Source: Chloroflexota bacterium
GTDB lineage: Bacteria > Chloroflexota > Dormibacteria > Dormibacterales > Dormibacteraceae
Reading direction: 5' to 3'
DNA length: 40,178 nucleotides
Assembly: GCA_005887685.1 (NCBI GenBank)
Contig: VBHJ01000147.1
Coordinates: 1 to 40,178 of the forward strand
Of the stretch, positions 22,841 to 32,456 are shown in pieces. Each line of letters starts with the position of its first letter. The stretch's first letter is position 1. Position numbers and translations under genes: made by a program. Below the pieces are notes generated by a model. That model was not told where the DNA came from. It did not search any database and saw only the letters and a list, made by a program, of their open reading frames with translations.

Positions 22841-23535
22841 AGGCTGAACCTCAGCCTGATGACGTGCTTCAGCATGTCGAGCGAGCTGCGCACCGCGCTC
22901 ACCTTCGTCGGCGAGGAATTGCGCCAGACCACCGGCACCTCGACGATCCTGACCCCTTGCTTGCGAGCGCGATAGAGAACCTCGGGGTCGAAACCGAACC
23001 CGTCGGTGATGAGGTCGGTGAACACGCGATGCGCCACGTCGGCGCGAAACAATTTGAAACCGCACTGCGTGTCCCAGATCCCGGGCAGCAGGACCGCCTG
23101 CACGATGAGGTTGAAGACCTTGCCCATCAGGACTCGATACAACGGCTGCGAGATCTCGACTCGCGAGCCTCTCAGCGCGCGCGACCCGATCGCCGCGCCC
23201 GCCCCGGCGCTCAACGCGGCTTGAAGCTTTTCGAGCTCCTCGATTGGTGTCGAAAGATCGGCATCGGTCAGAAGGATCTCGTCTCCCTTTGCTGCCTGGA
23301 CGCCGACGGCCAGAGCCCGTCCCTTGCCGCGATTGCGCGGAAGCGCCTCGACGCGAACGCCGGTGTGACGGTCGACTGCCGCGTCCATGACCTTGCGCGT
23401 TCCGTCGGCGCTTCCATCGTCGACCAGGATCAGCTCGTACGCGACATGGTTGCCATCCAGGTAGCGCTCGATCTGCTCGATGGTTCGCGGCAGCCGCTGC
23501 TCCTCGTTGTAGCAGGGCACGACGACGCTCAACAC
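22837..23535 (-). CDS. GT2 dolichyl-phosphate glucose synthase-like (ALG5/DPG-type) glycosyltransferase
   Basis: This 232-residue enzyme starts at GTG 23535. It shows VVVPCYNEEQRLPRTIEQ, ILVDDGSADGT, NRGKGRALAVGV, and TDADLSTPIEEL in place of the DADGSHR of its neighbour. The later WDTQCGFKLFRAD and GFGFDPEVLYRA are typical of the ALG5-like subfamily. Established members make polyprenyl-phosphate glucose from UDP-glucose. Having two polyprenyl-P-hexose synthases side by side suggests two different lipid-linked sugars. It ends in a GTGA overlap with the next gene and lies 13 bp behind the WecG/TagA gene. Confidence 0.88.
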   Translation of the reverse strand: MLSVVVPCYNEEQRLPRTIEQIERYLDGNHVAYELILVDDGSADGTRKVMDAAVDRHTGVRVEALPRNRGKGRALAVGVQAAKGDEILLTDADLSTPIEELEKLQAALSAGAGAAIGSRALRGSRVEISQPLYRVLMGKVFNLIVQAVLLPGIWDTQCGFKLFRADVAHRVFTDLITDGFGFDPEVLYRARKQGVRIVEVPVVWRNSSPTKVSAVRSSLDMLKHVIRLRFSL

Positions 23536-23548
23536 GGCACGCGCGATG

Positions 23549-24268
23549 TTACTTGGGAGCGCTGAGAACCTTGATCGCGTAGACGGGCAGCACGGCCATC
23601 CTCCGGACGCGCCAGGGCTGGCGGACGAGGCGGTGCAGCCACTCCACTCCGGCCCGACGCATCCACGTCGGCGCCCGCGGCACGCGCCCGGTCAGGTAGT
23701 CGAACGCGCCGCCCACGCCCATCGCGACTGCCACGGGAAGCCGGTCCCGCAGCCGGTCGATCCAAAGCTCCTGGGCCGGGGCGCCGTACGCGACGAGAAG
23801 CGCGTCGGCGCGGTGCTCCCGGATCAGCCCGAGCGTCTCGGCGTCGTGCGAGGGATCAGGGCCGCCGGCGTGCGCGGCGACGGCAAGTCCTGGGTGGGCG
23901 GCGCCCAGACTGGCGGCGAGCTCGTCCGCGACTCCCGGCCTGGCGCCGAGCAAGAAGAGGCGGAAGCCACGGCGCGCGCACATCGCCGCGATCGGCTCGA
24001 CCAGGTCGACGCCCGCAACCGGGCCGCGAAGCATGCAGCCCTGGCGCCGGGCGGCCCAGACGACGCCGGAGCCATCGGCCAGGCAAAGCTGTGCGGTGGC
24101 GAGCACCCGGGCAAACTCGGCGTCGTCCTGCGCCCGCATCACGAACTCTGGGTTCACCGTTGCGACGAGGTGGAGGCCGCCTTCGTCAACGAAGTGCTCG
24201 AGCCTCTCGAGCGTTTCGTTCATGTCCAGGCAGTCGACCCTTACACCAAGAATTCGGGCCTCGTTCAA
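23549..24268 (-). CDS. WecG/TagA/CpsF-family glycosyltransferase
   Basis: This 239-residue enzyme shows the family pattern ILGVRVDCLDMNETLERLE, VATVNPEFVMRAQDD, LADGSGVVWAAR, FLLGARPGVADEL and LLVAYGAPAQELWIDR, closing with GVGGAFDYLTGRVPRAP. Members (GT26) add N-acetylmannosamine or a similar sugar to a lipid-linked GlcNAc, the second step after WecA/TagO in wall-polymer or antigen synthesis. A WecA homologue is in this window (36696-37805), giving it a likely substrate. TTG 24268 overlaps the deacetylase stop as TTGA; the frame is open further upstream but only into the deacetylase gene. Confidence 0.9.
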   Translation of the reverse strand: MNEARILGVRVDCLDMNETLERLEHFVDEGGLHLVATVNPEFVMRAQDDAEFARVLATAQLCLADGSGVVWAARRQGCMLRGPVAGVDLVEPIAAMCARRGFRLFLLGARPGVADELAASLGAAHPGLAVAAHAGGPDPSHDAETLGLIREHRADALLVAYGAPAQELWIDRLRDRLPVAVAMGVGGAFDYLTGRVPRAPTWMRRAGVEWLHRLVRQPWRVRRMAVLPVYAIKVLSAPK

Positions 24269-25200
24269 GACGGCTCGACGTCGAGAGTCGAGATCGTGGT
24301 CGACGCCATGTTGGGACCGAGGTTGGTGATGAACTCCTGCAGCGACTCCCCGCCCCCCACTCGCACCCGCCCCCACGCGAAACGGTCGGCCAGGCTGTGC
24401 ACCGTCGACGATATCGAGGTCGTGACCGCCGTGCTGTAGCCGGCCCTGCTCACCGCCTGGATGGTTTGAGCATTGAATTTGCCCGACGGGTATGCGAAAT
24501 CGAGCACCGGGTGACCGACCGTGTCCTCCAGCCACCGCTTCGATTGCACGACCTCAAACGTCACGGAGCCCAACGCGCTGCGGGCGAGGTCGGGGTGATT
24601 GACGGTGTGCGACGCGATCTCGATGCCGGCTCGGTCCATCTCCAGCACCTGGCCCCTCGACACGTAGCCGGGGCGGTCGACGAACCCGCTCACGACGTAC
24701 GCGACAGCGGTAAAGCCGTGCGCCTTGAGGATCGGAAAGGCCGTGCTGTAAAGGTCCTGGTAACCGTCGTCGAGCGTGATCACGACAGGGCGCGGCGGCA
24801 AGGCCGCGGTGCCGGCGAAGTAGGCACGCGCCTGGTTGAAATTCACCGCGTGATAGTGGTTGGCATACAGCCAGTCCATCTGGACCTGGAAGTCCTCTGG
24901 CGAGACCGAGAGCTTGAACCCGATCATGTCGGTGCGGATCGACGGGGGCTTGCGGATGTAGTGATACATGAGGATCGGCAGGCTGATGGAGGCTCTGCCG
25001 AGCGGAACGATCTCTCGCCGCGACACGAAATACTCGCGGTCGCCATTGCCCGCCTGAACGGTCAGGATCGGCGGGAGCGGGGCCGCGGCCACAGGCAGCG
25101 GGGCCGCCGAGAATGGTCGCGAATCGTCTGACTGCAGCATGTAGGAGGTGGCAAGCAGCAGGGCCGCAGCGACTGCGACGCGGCCGGCGACATGCCCCAC
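24265..25200 (-). CDS. Secreted polysaccharide deacetylase (NodB domain)
   Basis: This 311-residue protein has an N-terminal signal anchor (about 5-22) and a NodB homology domain from about residue 75. The metal site is visible: ITLDDGYQD with D144 and D145, and SHTVNH with H198 and H202. ILMYHYIR opens the domain as in many PgaB/IcaB-like deacetylases, and FAYPSGKFN lies later. It would remove acetyl groups from N-acetylated surface glycans outside the membrane. It starts at GTG 25200 and heads the minus-strand glycan genes. The divergent broken GT4 gene begins 28 bp away. Confidence 0.92.
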   Translation of the reverse strand: MGHVAGRVAVAAALLLATSYMLQSDDSRPFSAAPLPVAAAPLPPILTVQAGNGDREYFVSRREIVPLGRASISLPILMYHYIRKPPSIRTDMIGFKLSVSPEDFQVQMDWLYANHYHAVNFNQARAYFAGTAALPPRPVVITLDDGYQDLYSTAFPILKAHGFTAVAYVVSGFVDRPGYVSRGQVLEMDRAGIEIASHTVNHPDLARSALGSVTFEVVQSKRWLEDTVGHPVLDFAYPSGKFNAQTIQAVSRAGYSTAVTTSISSTVHSLADRFAWGRVRVGGGESLQEFITNLGPNMASTTISTLDVEPS

Positions 25201-25227
25201 GGCCGTTAGCTTAAGGTCGTCCGAGAA

Positions 25228-26237
25228 GTGGTGGGGGGATCGCGGCCGACGACCATCGCCGTGGATGTCAATCCCGCCACACGCGCTGTCGTGACCGGGA
25301 CCGAGACCTACACACGTGAGGTGTCGGCGCGGCTCCCGCGAGTCGCGCCAGAGTACCGCTGGCGCTTCTTCGCCTCACGCCCGCGCGCCGCGCTCGGAGT
25401 CGACGCCGTCGTGCTGCCGTTCCGCCGGATGTGGTCGCAGGTGCGGCTCCCGCGGGCAAGGTGCTGACCGTCGTGCACGACCTCGCATTCGAGCGTCACC
25501 CGGATGCCTACAGCTTCACCGACCGGACCTATCTCCGGCTGACCACGCGCTGGGCCGTGGCCCGGTGCCGGCTGCTGATCGCCGTCTCGGAATCGACCAA
25601 ACAAGACCTGGTCGAGGCCTACGGCGTGGCGCCGGAACGGATCCGAGTGGTGCCGCTCGGCATCAGTCCGCCGTCGACACCACCCGCGCCGGCGTCAGCC
25701 CTCCACGACCTTGGATTAAACGGCACCTTCGTCCTTCAGGTCGGGCGAATCGAGCCGCGTAAGAACCCAGCCGCGGCCCTTGCCGCCGTGGAGCGCCTCG
25801 ACGGCGTCACGCTTGTCATCGCCGGGTCGGAGAAGGACCGCGCGCTCTCCGAGACCCTGCGCAACTCAACGCAGTGCCGCGTCCTCGGTCGAGTCGACCA
25901 GGCGATGCTCGAGCTGCTGTACAAGCGGGCCGCGGCCGTGGTCGTGCCGAGCCTTTATGAAGGCTTCGGGCTGCCGGTTCTGGAGGCGATGGCGCGTGGG
26001 AAGGTGGTCGTCGCCGCGAAGTCGTCCTCCCTGCCCGAGGTCGGCGGTGAGGCGGCCCTGTACTTCCACCAATCCGCCGACCCCGACGAGCTGGCAGGCG
26101 TGCTCAGCGTCGCGCTGAACGACCAGGCGCTGCGCACCCGGCTGGCGCGGATCGCCCGCGCCCGTGCCGCGAAGTTCTCCTGGGACAAGACCGCCGCGGG
26201 AGTAGCCGCGGTGATCAGGGAGATGGTCGTCGCTTAG
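25228..26237 (+). pseudogene. GT4 glycosyltransferase, frameshifted near residue 72
   Basis: The N-terminal segment (GTG 25228) reads TTIAVDVNPATRAVVTGTETYTREV, the usual opening of GT4 enzymes, and runs to MWSQVRLPRARC before a stop at 25465-25467. The rest continues in another frame from about 25445: AGKVLTVVHDLAFERHP, LQVGRIEPRKN, then VPSLYEGFGLPVLEAMARG and the C-terminus at 26237. Intact relatives have about 15-25 residues between these parts, so some sequence appears lost. The second half contains the nucleotide-sugar site but lacks the acceptor-binding start, so it is unlikely to work alone. The tail overlaps the convergent GT4 gene by 23 bp. Confidence 0.78.
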
Positions 26238-27315
26238 CGTCATCGATCGCGCGCCACGTCAGCCGGCCCGCGCGATCCCAGCTGAATTGCGCCGCCCGCA
26301 GGATGCCTTTGTGGCGCAGGTCGGCCGCGAGCTGCGTGTCCCCCACCACCCGTTCGAGCGCCTTGCGCCATTCCTCGGGCTCGCCGGCGGGCACGACGAG
26401 CCCGGCATCCTGCACGACCTCAGGCAGGCTAGAGCGATCAGACACGACGACCGGCGTCCCGCACGCCATCGCCTCGAGCGGCGGAAGGCCGAAGCCCTCG
26501 TACCAGGCCGGGTGGGCCAGCACCCGGGCCAGGTTGTAGATCGCGGGCAGCTCGTCGGGATCGACCGACTCCAGGTGATGCAGCTTTGGGCCCAGGCGCA
26601 CCATCTTTTCCCGGATTGCCTCATAGCGCCAACCCCAGGATCCGACCACGACGAGGTCGGGGCGGTCGCGCATCGTGGCCCAGGCGTCGAGCAGTGTGTC
26701 GAGGTTCTTGCGGGGCTCGATCGTCCCCACGAAGAGGATGAATCGTTCGGGCAAGCCGAGCCTGATGCGCGCGTCCGCAAGCTCTTCGGCGCCCATGGGC
26801 CGGAGCCTGGGCGAGACGCCGTGGGGGACGACGTGGATGCGGGCGCGGTCGAGGCCGAACAACTCCACGATGTCTCGGGCGGTGTTCTCCGAAACGGCGA
26901 TGACCACGTCGGCGCGGAGGATGGACCGCGGCACGACAAGGCGCGTGCTCAAAGGCTGGCGGCCGGGAAACCAGCGCGGGTTGCGATAGATCGCCAGGTC
27001 GTGCACCGTGATCGCGGAAGGGATGCCGATCCGGCCCAGCGGCATCGCGCCGGCCGGACCGAAGTACACATCCGGATCGAGCCGCCGCATTGCGGCCGGC
27101 CACTGAAGGTGGCGTCCGACGAGGCGGGTCCGCGGAAGCAGGTGATACGCCGCTTCGGGCACGTACGCGAATCCGCCCGCCGGCCCGAAAACGACCAGCC
27201 GCCAGTCCGGGCGGTCGACCGCCATCGCGTGGATGATCTGGGTGGTGTAAACGCCCACCCCGGCCCGGGGCCTCTCGAGCCCGGACCCATCCACAACGAC
27301 CTTTGTCCTCCCCAT
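26215..27315 (-). CDS. GT4 family glycosyltransferase
   Basis: This 366-residue GT-B fold enzyme is complete. The N-terminal acceptor domain has VVVDGSGLERPRAGVGVYTT and DPDVYFGPAGAMPLG, then AITVHDLAIYRNP. The C-terminal nucleotide-sugar domain has FVGTIEPRKNLDTLL and HPAWYEGFGLPPLEAMACG with the conserved E-x7-E pattern. Relatives transfer mannose, rhamnose or similar sugars in capsule, wall-polymer or O-antigen synthesis; the sugar is not predictable. The chosen ATG 27315 lies inside a palindromic repeat; the longer open frame to 27996 crosses mreB in the wrong frame. It ends opposite its broken paralogue. Confidence 0.88.
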   Translation of the reverse strand: MGRTKVVVDGSGLERPRAGVGVYTTQIIHAMAVDRPDWRLVVFGPAGGFAYVPEAAYHLLPRTRLVGRHLQWPAAMRRLDPDVYFGPAGAMPLGRIGIPSAITVHDLAIYRNPRWFPGRQPLSTRLVVPRSILRADVVIAVSENTARDIVELFGLDRARIHVVPHGVSPRLRPMGAEELADARIRLGLPERFILFVGTIEPRKNLDTLLDAWATMRDRPDLVVVGSWGWRYEAIREKMVRLGPKLHHLESVDPDELPAIYNLARVLAHPAWYEGFGLPPLEAMACGTPVVVSDRSSLPEVVQDAGLVVPAGEPEEWRKALERVVGDTQLAADLRHKGILRAAQFSWDRAGRLTWRAIDDAKRRPSP

Positions 27316-27350
27316 TTCATGGGGAGGTGTCGGCGCAGCCGACGGAGGGG
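27307..27350 (+). repeat. Palindromic dispersed repeat, full copy with two hairpins
   Basis: CCTCCCCAT and ATGGGGAGG form hairpin one (27307-27327). GTCGGC and GCCGAC form hairpin two (27329-27343, loop GCA). GGAGGGG and then CTG follow. A shorter copy is at 11872-11907 on the other strand. This copy lies between mreB and the GT4 gene and contains the GT4 start codon. Confidence 0.8.
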
Positions 27351-27365
27351 CTGCACCGAACCCCT

Positions 27366-28379
27366 TCAACGCAAATAAGACTGATTGCGCTTCAAGACTT
27401 CGAAGTTCTCGAGCGCGAGTCCCGTGCCCCTCACCACCGAAGTCTGCGGCTCGTCCGCCACCACCGCCGGGATGCCCGTGTGCATCGACAGGTAGCGATC
27501 GAGCCCGCGCAGCTGCGCTCCGCCGCCTGAGAGCACGATCCCGCGGTCGAAGATGTCCGCCGCGAGCTCGGGCGGCGTCTCTTCGAGGACGTCCCGGACC
27601 GCGCCGACGATCAGGCGCAGAGGCTCCTGGATCGCCTCGACGACGTCGTTGGACGAGACCTCCACACTCTTGGGCAGGCCCGTAACGAGGTCGCGTCCGC
27701 GCACCTCGGTGAGCAACGGCTGCTTCATCGACACCGCCGATCCGACGGCGACCTTCGCCTCTTCCGCGGTACGTTCGCCGATCAGGAGATTGTGCTTGCG
27801 CTTCAGATAGCTCGCGATGGCATCGTCGATGCGGTTGCCTCCGACGCGGATCGAATGCGCGACGACCATGCCCGACAGCGAGATGACCGCGATCTCCGTG
27901 GTGCCTCCGCCGATGTCGCAGATCGCGTTGCCCCTGGGTTCGGCGATCGGAAGGCCGACACCGATCGCGGCCGCGAGCGGCTCGTCGATGAGCCACGCCT
28001 GCCGCGCCCCGGCCGAGATCGCCGCCTCGGTGACTGCCCTGCGCTCCACGGACGTGACGCCCGACGGCACGCAGATCATGATCTCGGGCTTGAACAGACG
28101 CTGGCGGCCCTGAACCTTGCCGATCAGGTGGTGCAGCATGCCCTCGGTCACGACGAAGTCGGCGATCACGCCGTCTCGCATCGGCCGCACCACCTGGATG
28201 GAGTCCGGGGCTCGGCCGACCATCTCGAGGGCCTGCTTGCCGACCGCGAGGATGCGCGTCCCATCCCTGTTGAGCGCCACCAGCGAGGGCTCGTTGACGA
28301 CGATGCCTTCGCCCTTGACGTAGATGAGCACCGTAGAGGTGCCGAGGTCGATGCCGATCTTCCTCGACAGGATCGACAA
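27366..28379 (-). CDS. mreB: Rod shape-determining protein MreB/Mbl
   Basis: This 337-residue actin-like ATPase polymerises under the membrane and guides side-wall peptidoglycan synthesis. The actin-fold motifs are phosphate 1 IGIDLGTSTVLIY, phosphate 2 CDIGGGTTEIAVISLSG, and adenosine GIVLSGGGAQLRGLD. The N-terminal SILSRKIG could be a membrane-binding segment. The start is TTG 28379, one base after the murA stop, without a clear ribosome site, so coupling with murA is likely. In B. subtilis a murA-type gene and mbl also lie downstream of atp genes, though with others between. No mreC or mreD is present here. Confidence 0.95.
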   Translation of the reverse strand: MSILSRKIGIDLGTSTVLIYVKGEGIVVNEPSLVALNRDGTRILAVGKQALEMVGRAPDSIQVVRPMRDGVIADFVVTEGMLHHLIGKVQGRQRLFKPEIMICVPSGVTSVERRAVTEAAISAGARQAWLIDEPLAAAIGVGLPIAEPRGNAICDIGGGTTEIAVISLSGMVVAHSIRVGGNRIDDAIASYLKRKHNLLIGERTAEEAKVAVGSAVSMKQPLLTEVRGRDLVTGLPKSVEVSSNDVVEAIQEPLRLIVGAVRDVLEETPPELAADIFDRGIVLSGGGAQLRGLDRYLSMHTGIPAVVADEPQTSVVRGTGLALENFEVLKRNQSYLR

Positions 28380-28380
28380 C

Positions 28381-29688
28381 TTATTCGTAAGTGTGGGTTG
28401 AGCCGGTCGAGTCGGAGTCGACGCTCACGCTTTTGATCCGGGCGCCCACCGACGCCAGCTTGCCGACCATGTCCTCGTAGCCGCGCTCGATGTGCCAGGA
28501 GTTGCGCAGGAGGCTCTCGCCTTGCGCGCACAGGGCTGCGATGACGAGCGCAGCGCCGGACCGGATGTCCGGGATGGCCACCTCCGTCCCGTGCAGCCGG
28601 CACGGTCCGTGCACGACGGCATGGAGCCGTCCCTCCACGGTGATACCCGCACCCATTTTGGCCAGCTCGCGCACGTGCTGGAAACGGTTCTCGTGCACGT
28701 ACTCCGATATCACGCTCTCGCCATCGGCCTGGGTCATCAGCGCCATGTACTGGGCCTGCAGGTCGGTGGGGAAACCCGGGAAGGTCCATGTCGACATGTC
28801 GATCGGCCTGATCGGCGACCCCGAGGAGCGCGCGACGCGAAACCAGTCGTCACCCGCCTCGACCTGTGCCCCCGCCTGTTCGAGCTTGAGCAGGAGCACG
28901 GGCAGGTCTTCCGGCCGGCTGCATTCGATTCGCAGGTCGCCACCGGCCGCGGCCACGGCGATCGCGTACGTCCCAGCTTCGAGGTAGTCCGCGATCACGG
29001 TGTGCTCGGCGCCGCGGAGCTCGTGGGCGCCGTCGACGATGAGGCGCTCGGTCCCGACGCCCTCGATATGCGCGCCCATCGCGATGAGCAGGCGGCACAG
29101 GTCCTGGACGTGCGGCTCGCGGGCCGCGTTGAAGATCTCGGTCCTGCCATCGGCCTTGACGGCCGCGAGCAGGATGTTCTCCGTCCCCGTGACCGTGGGC
29201 AGGTCGAACACGATCCGATCGCCGTGGAGGCGGTCGGCCGTGGCGACGATCTCGTGCTCCGTTTCGTTGATGTGGGCGCCCATCTGCCGCAGTCCTCGCA
29301 GGTGCTGTTCGACTCGCCTCGCGCCGATGTCGTCGCCGCCGGGACGGGGCACGCGCGCCTTGCCGAACCGGCCAAGCAAAGCACCGAGCAGCACGATCGT
29401 GGCCCGCATGCGGCCTCCGAGCTGGTCGGGCACATCGCTGCGCACCGCGGCGCCGGTGTTGAGCAACACGGTTCCATCGCCCTCGCAACGCCCACCGAGC
29501 TCCTCAAGGATCTCGGCCATCACTCGCGTGTCCGTCACCCTGGGCACGTTGTGGAGCGTCACCCGGTCGCTGGTCAGAAGGGCGGCGGCCATCTCGGGCA
29601 GCGCGGCGTTCTTGGAGCCGCTGACGCAGATCTTGCCGGCCAGCTGCGCGCCTCCGGTGATCCGGAGCGCACGGTCGCGCCCTGTCAT
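28381..29688 (-). CDS. murA: UDP-N-acetylglucosamine 1-carboxyvinyltransferase with Asp in place of the catalytic Cys
   Basis: This 435-residue enzyme makes the first committed step to peptidoglycan, transferring enolpyruvate from PEP to UDP-GlcNAc. Family features are SGSKNAALPEMAAALLTSD with the conserved Lys26, IGARRVEQHLRGL, and the base-bearing TWTFPGFPTDLQAQYMAL in which the Asp is present. The active-site loop reads RPGGDDIG where most bacteria have PGGCAIG. Residue 119 (codon GAC at 29334-29332) is thus Asp and not Cys. MurA with Asp here is active in Mycobacterium and is not inactivated by fosfomycin. The gene starts 21 bp after the atpC stop and is followed by mreB. Confidence 0.96.
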   Translation of the reverse strand: MTGRDRALRITGGAQLAGKICVSGSKNAALPEMAAALLTSDRVTLHNVPRVTDTRVMAEILEELGGRCEGDGTVLLNTGAAVRSDVPDQLGGRMRATIVLLGALLGRFGKARVPRPGGDDIGARRVEQHLRGLRQMGAHINETEHEIVATADRLHGDRIVFDLPTVTGTENILLAAVKADGRTEIFNAAREPHVQDLCRLLIAMGAHIEGVGTERLIVDGAHELRGAEHTVIADYLEAGTYAIAVAAAGGDLRIECSRPEDLPVLLLKLEQAGAQVEAGDDWFRVARSSGSPIRPIDMSTWTFPGFPTDLQAQYMALMTQADGESVISEYVHENRFQHVRELAKMGAGITVEGRLHAVVHGPCRLHGTEVAIPDIRSGAALVIAALCAQGESLLRNSWHIERGYEDMVGKLASVGARIKSVSVDSDSTGSTHTYE

Positions 29689-29709
29689 CAGGGCCTAACT
29701 ATCCCCGAA

Positions 29710-30120
29710 CTATCCGCGACGGGTTCGGGCCAGGCGCAGGCGCGCCTCGGCCATGGCCAGAGCGTTCTGGAACTCGGTCTCCTCGGCGGCCGTCAGGGTT
29801 CCAGCCAGCTTTTCCTGGGCCCGGCGTCGCGCCTCTTCGGCGCTCGCGATCGAGATCTCTTCGGCATGCTCGGCCACGTCGGCCAGCACGGTAACGCGGT
29901 CGGGCAGCACCTCCAGGAACCCGCCGCCGACGAACAGGACCTGCTCCTCCCCTCCGAAGGTCTCCTGGATCCGCAGCGGCCCGGGCTTGAGGATCGTCAT
30001 GAGCGGGGCGTGGCGCGCAAGCACGCCGAGCTCGCCCTCCGCGCCGTTGGCGATGACGAACTCGACGTCGCCCTCGAACAGGCTTCGCTCCACGCTCACC
30101 ACCCGGAGCGGATACTTCAT
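29710..30120 (-). CDS. atpC: F1F0 ATP synthase epsilon subunit
   Basis: This 136-residue subunit has the N-terminal beta-sandwich (YPLRVVSVERSLFEGDVEFV, then GVLARHAPLMTILKPGPLRI) and the C-terminal two-helix hairpin (AEEARRRAQEKLAG and NALAMAEARLRLARTR). The hairpin can extend into the F1 head and block ATP hydrolysis, a known brake. The ATG lies 3 bp after the atpD stop. It is the last atp gene of the operon. Confidence 0.96.
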   Translation of the reverse strand: MKYPLRVVSVERSLFEGDVEFVIANGAEGELGVLARHAPLMTILKPGPLRIQETFGGEEQVLFVGGGFLEVLPDRVTVLADVAEHAEEISIASAEEARRRAQEKLAGTLTAAEETEFQNALAMAEARLRLARTRRG

Positions 30121-30123
30121 TTC

Positions 30124-32453
<2,330 letters not shown>

Positions 32454-32456
32454 TTG

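Noticed and set aside
26215-27996. 593-residue version of the GT4 protein
   Set aside because: The first 227 residues come from mreB in a wrong frame and show no domain. The GT4 fold begins right after ATG 27315.
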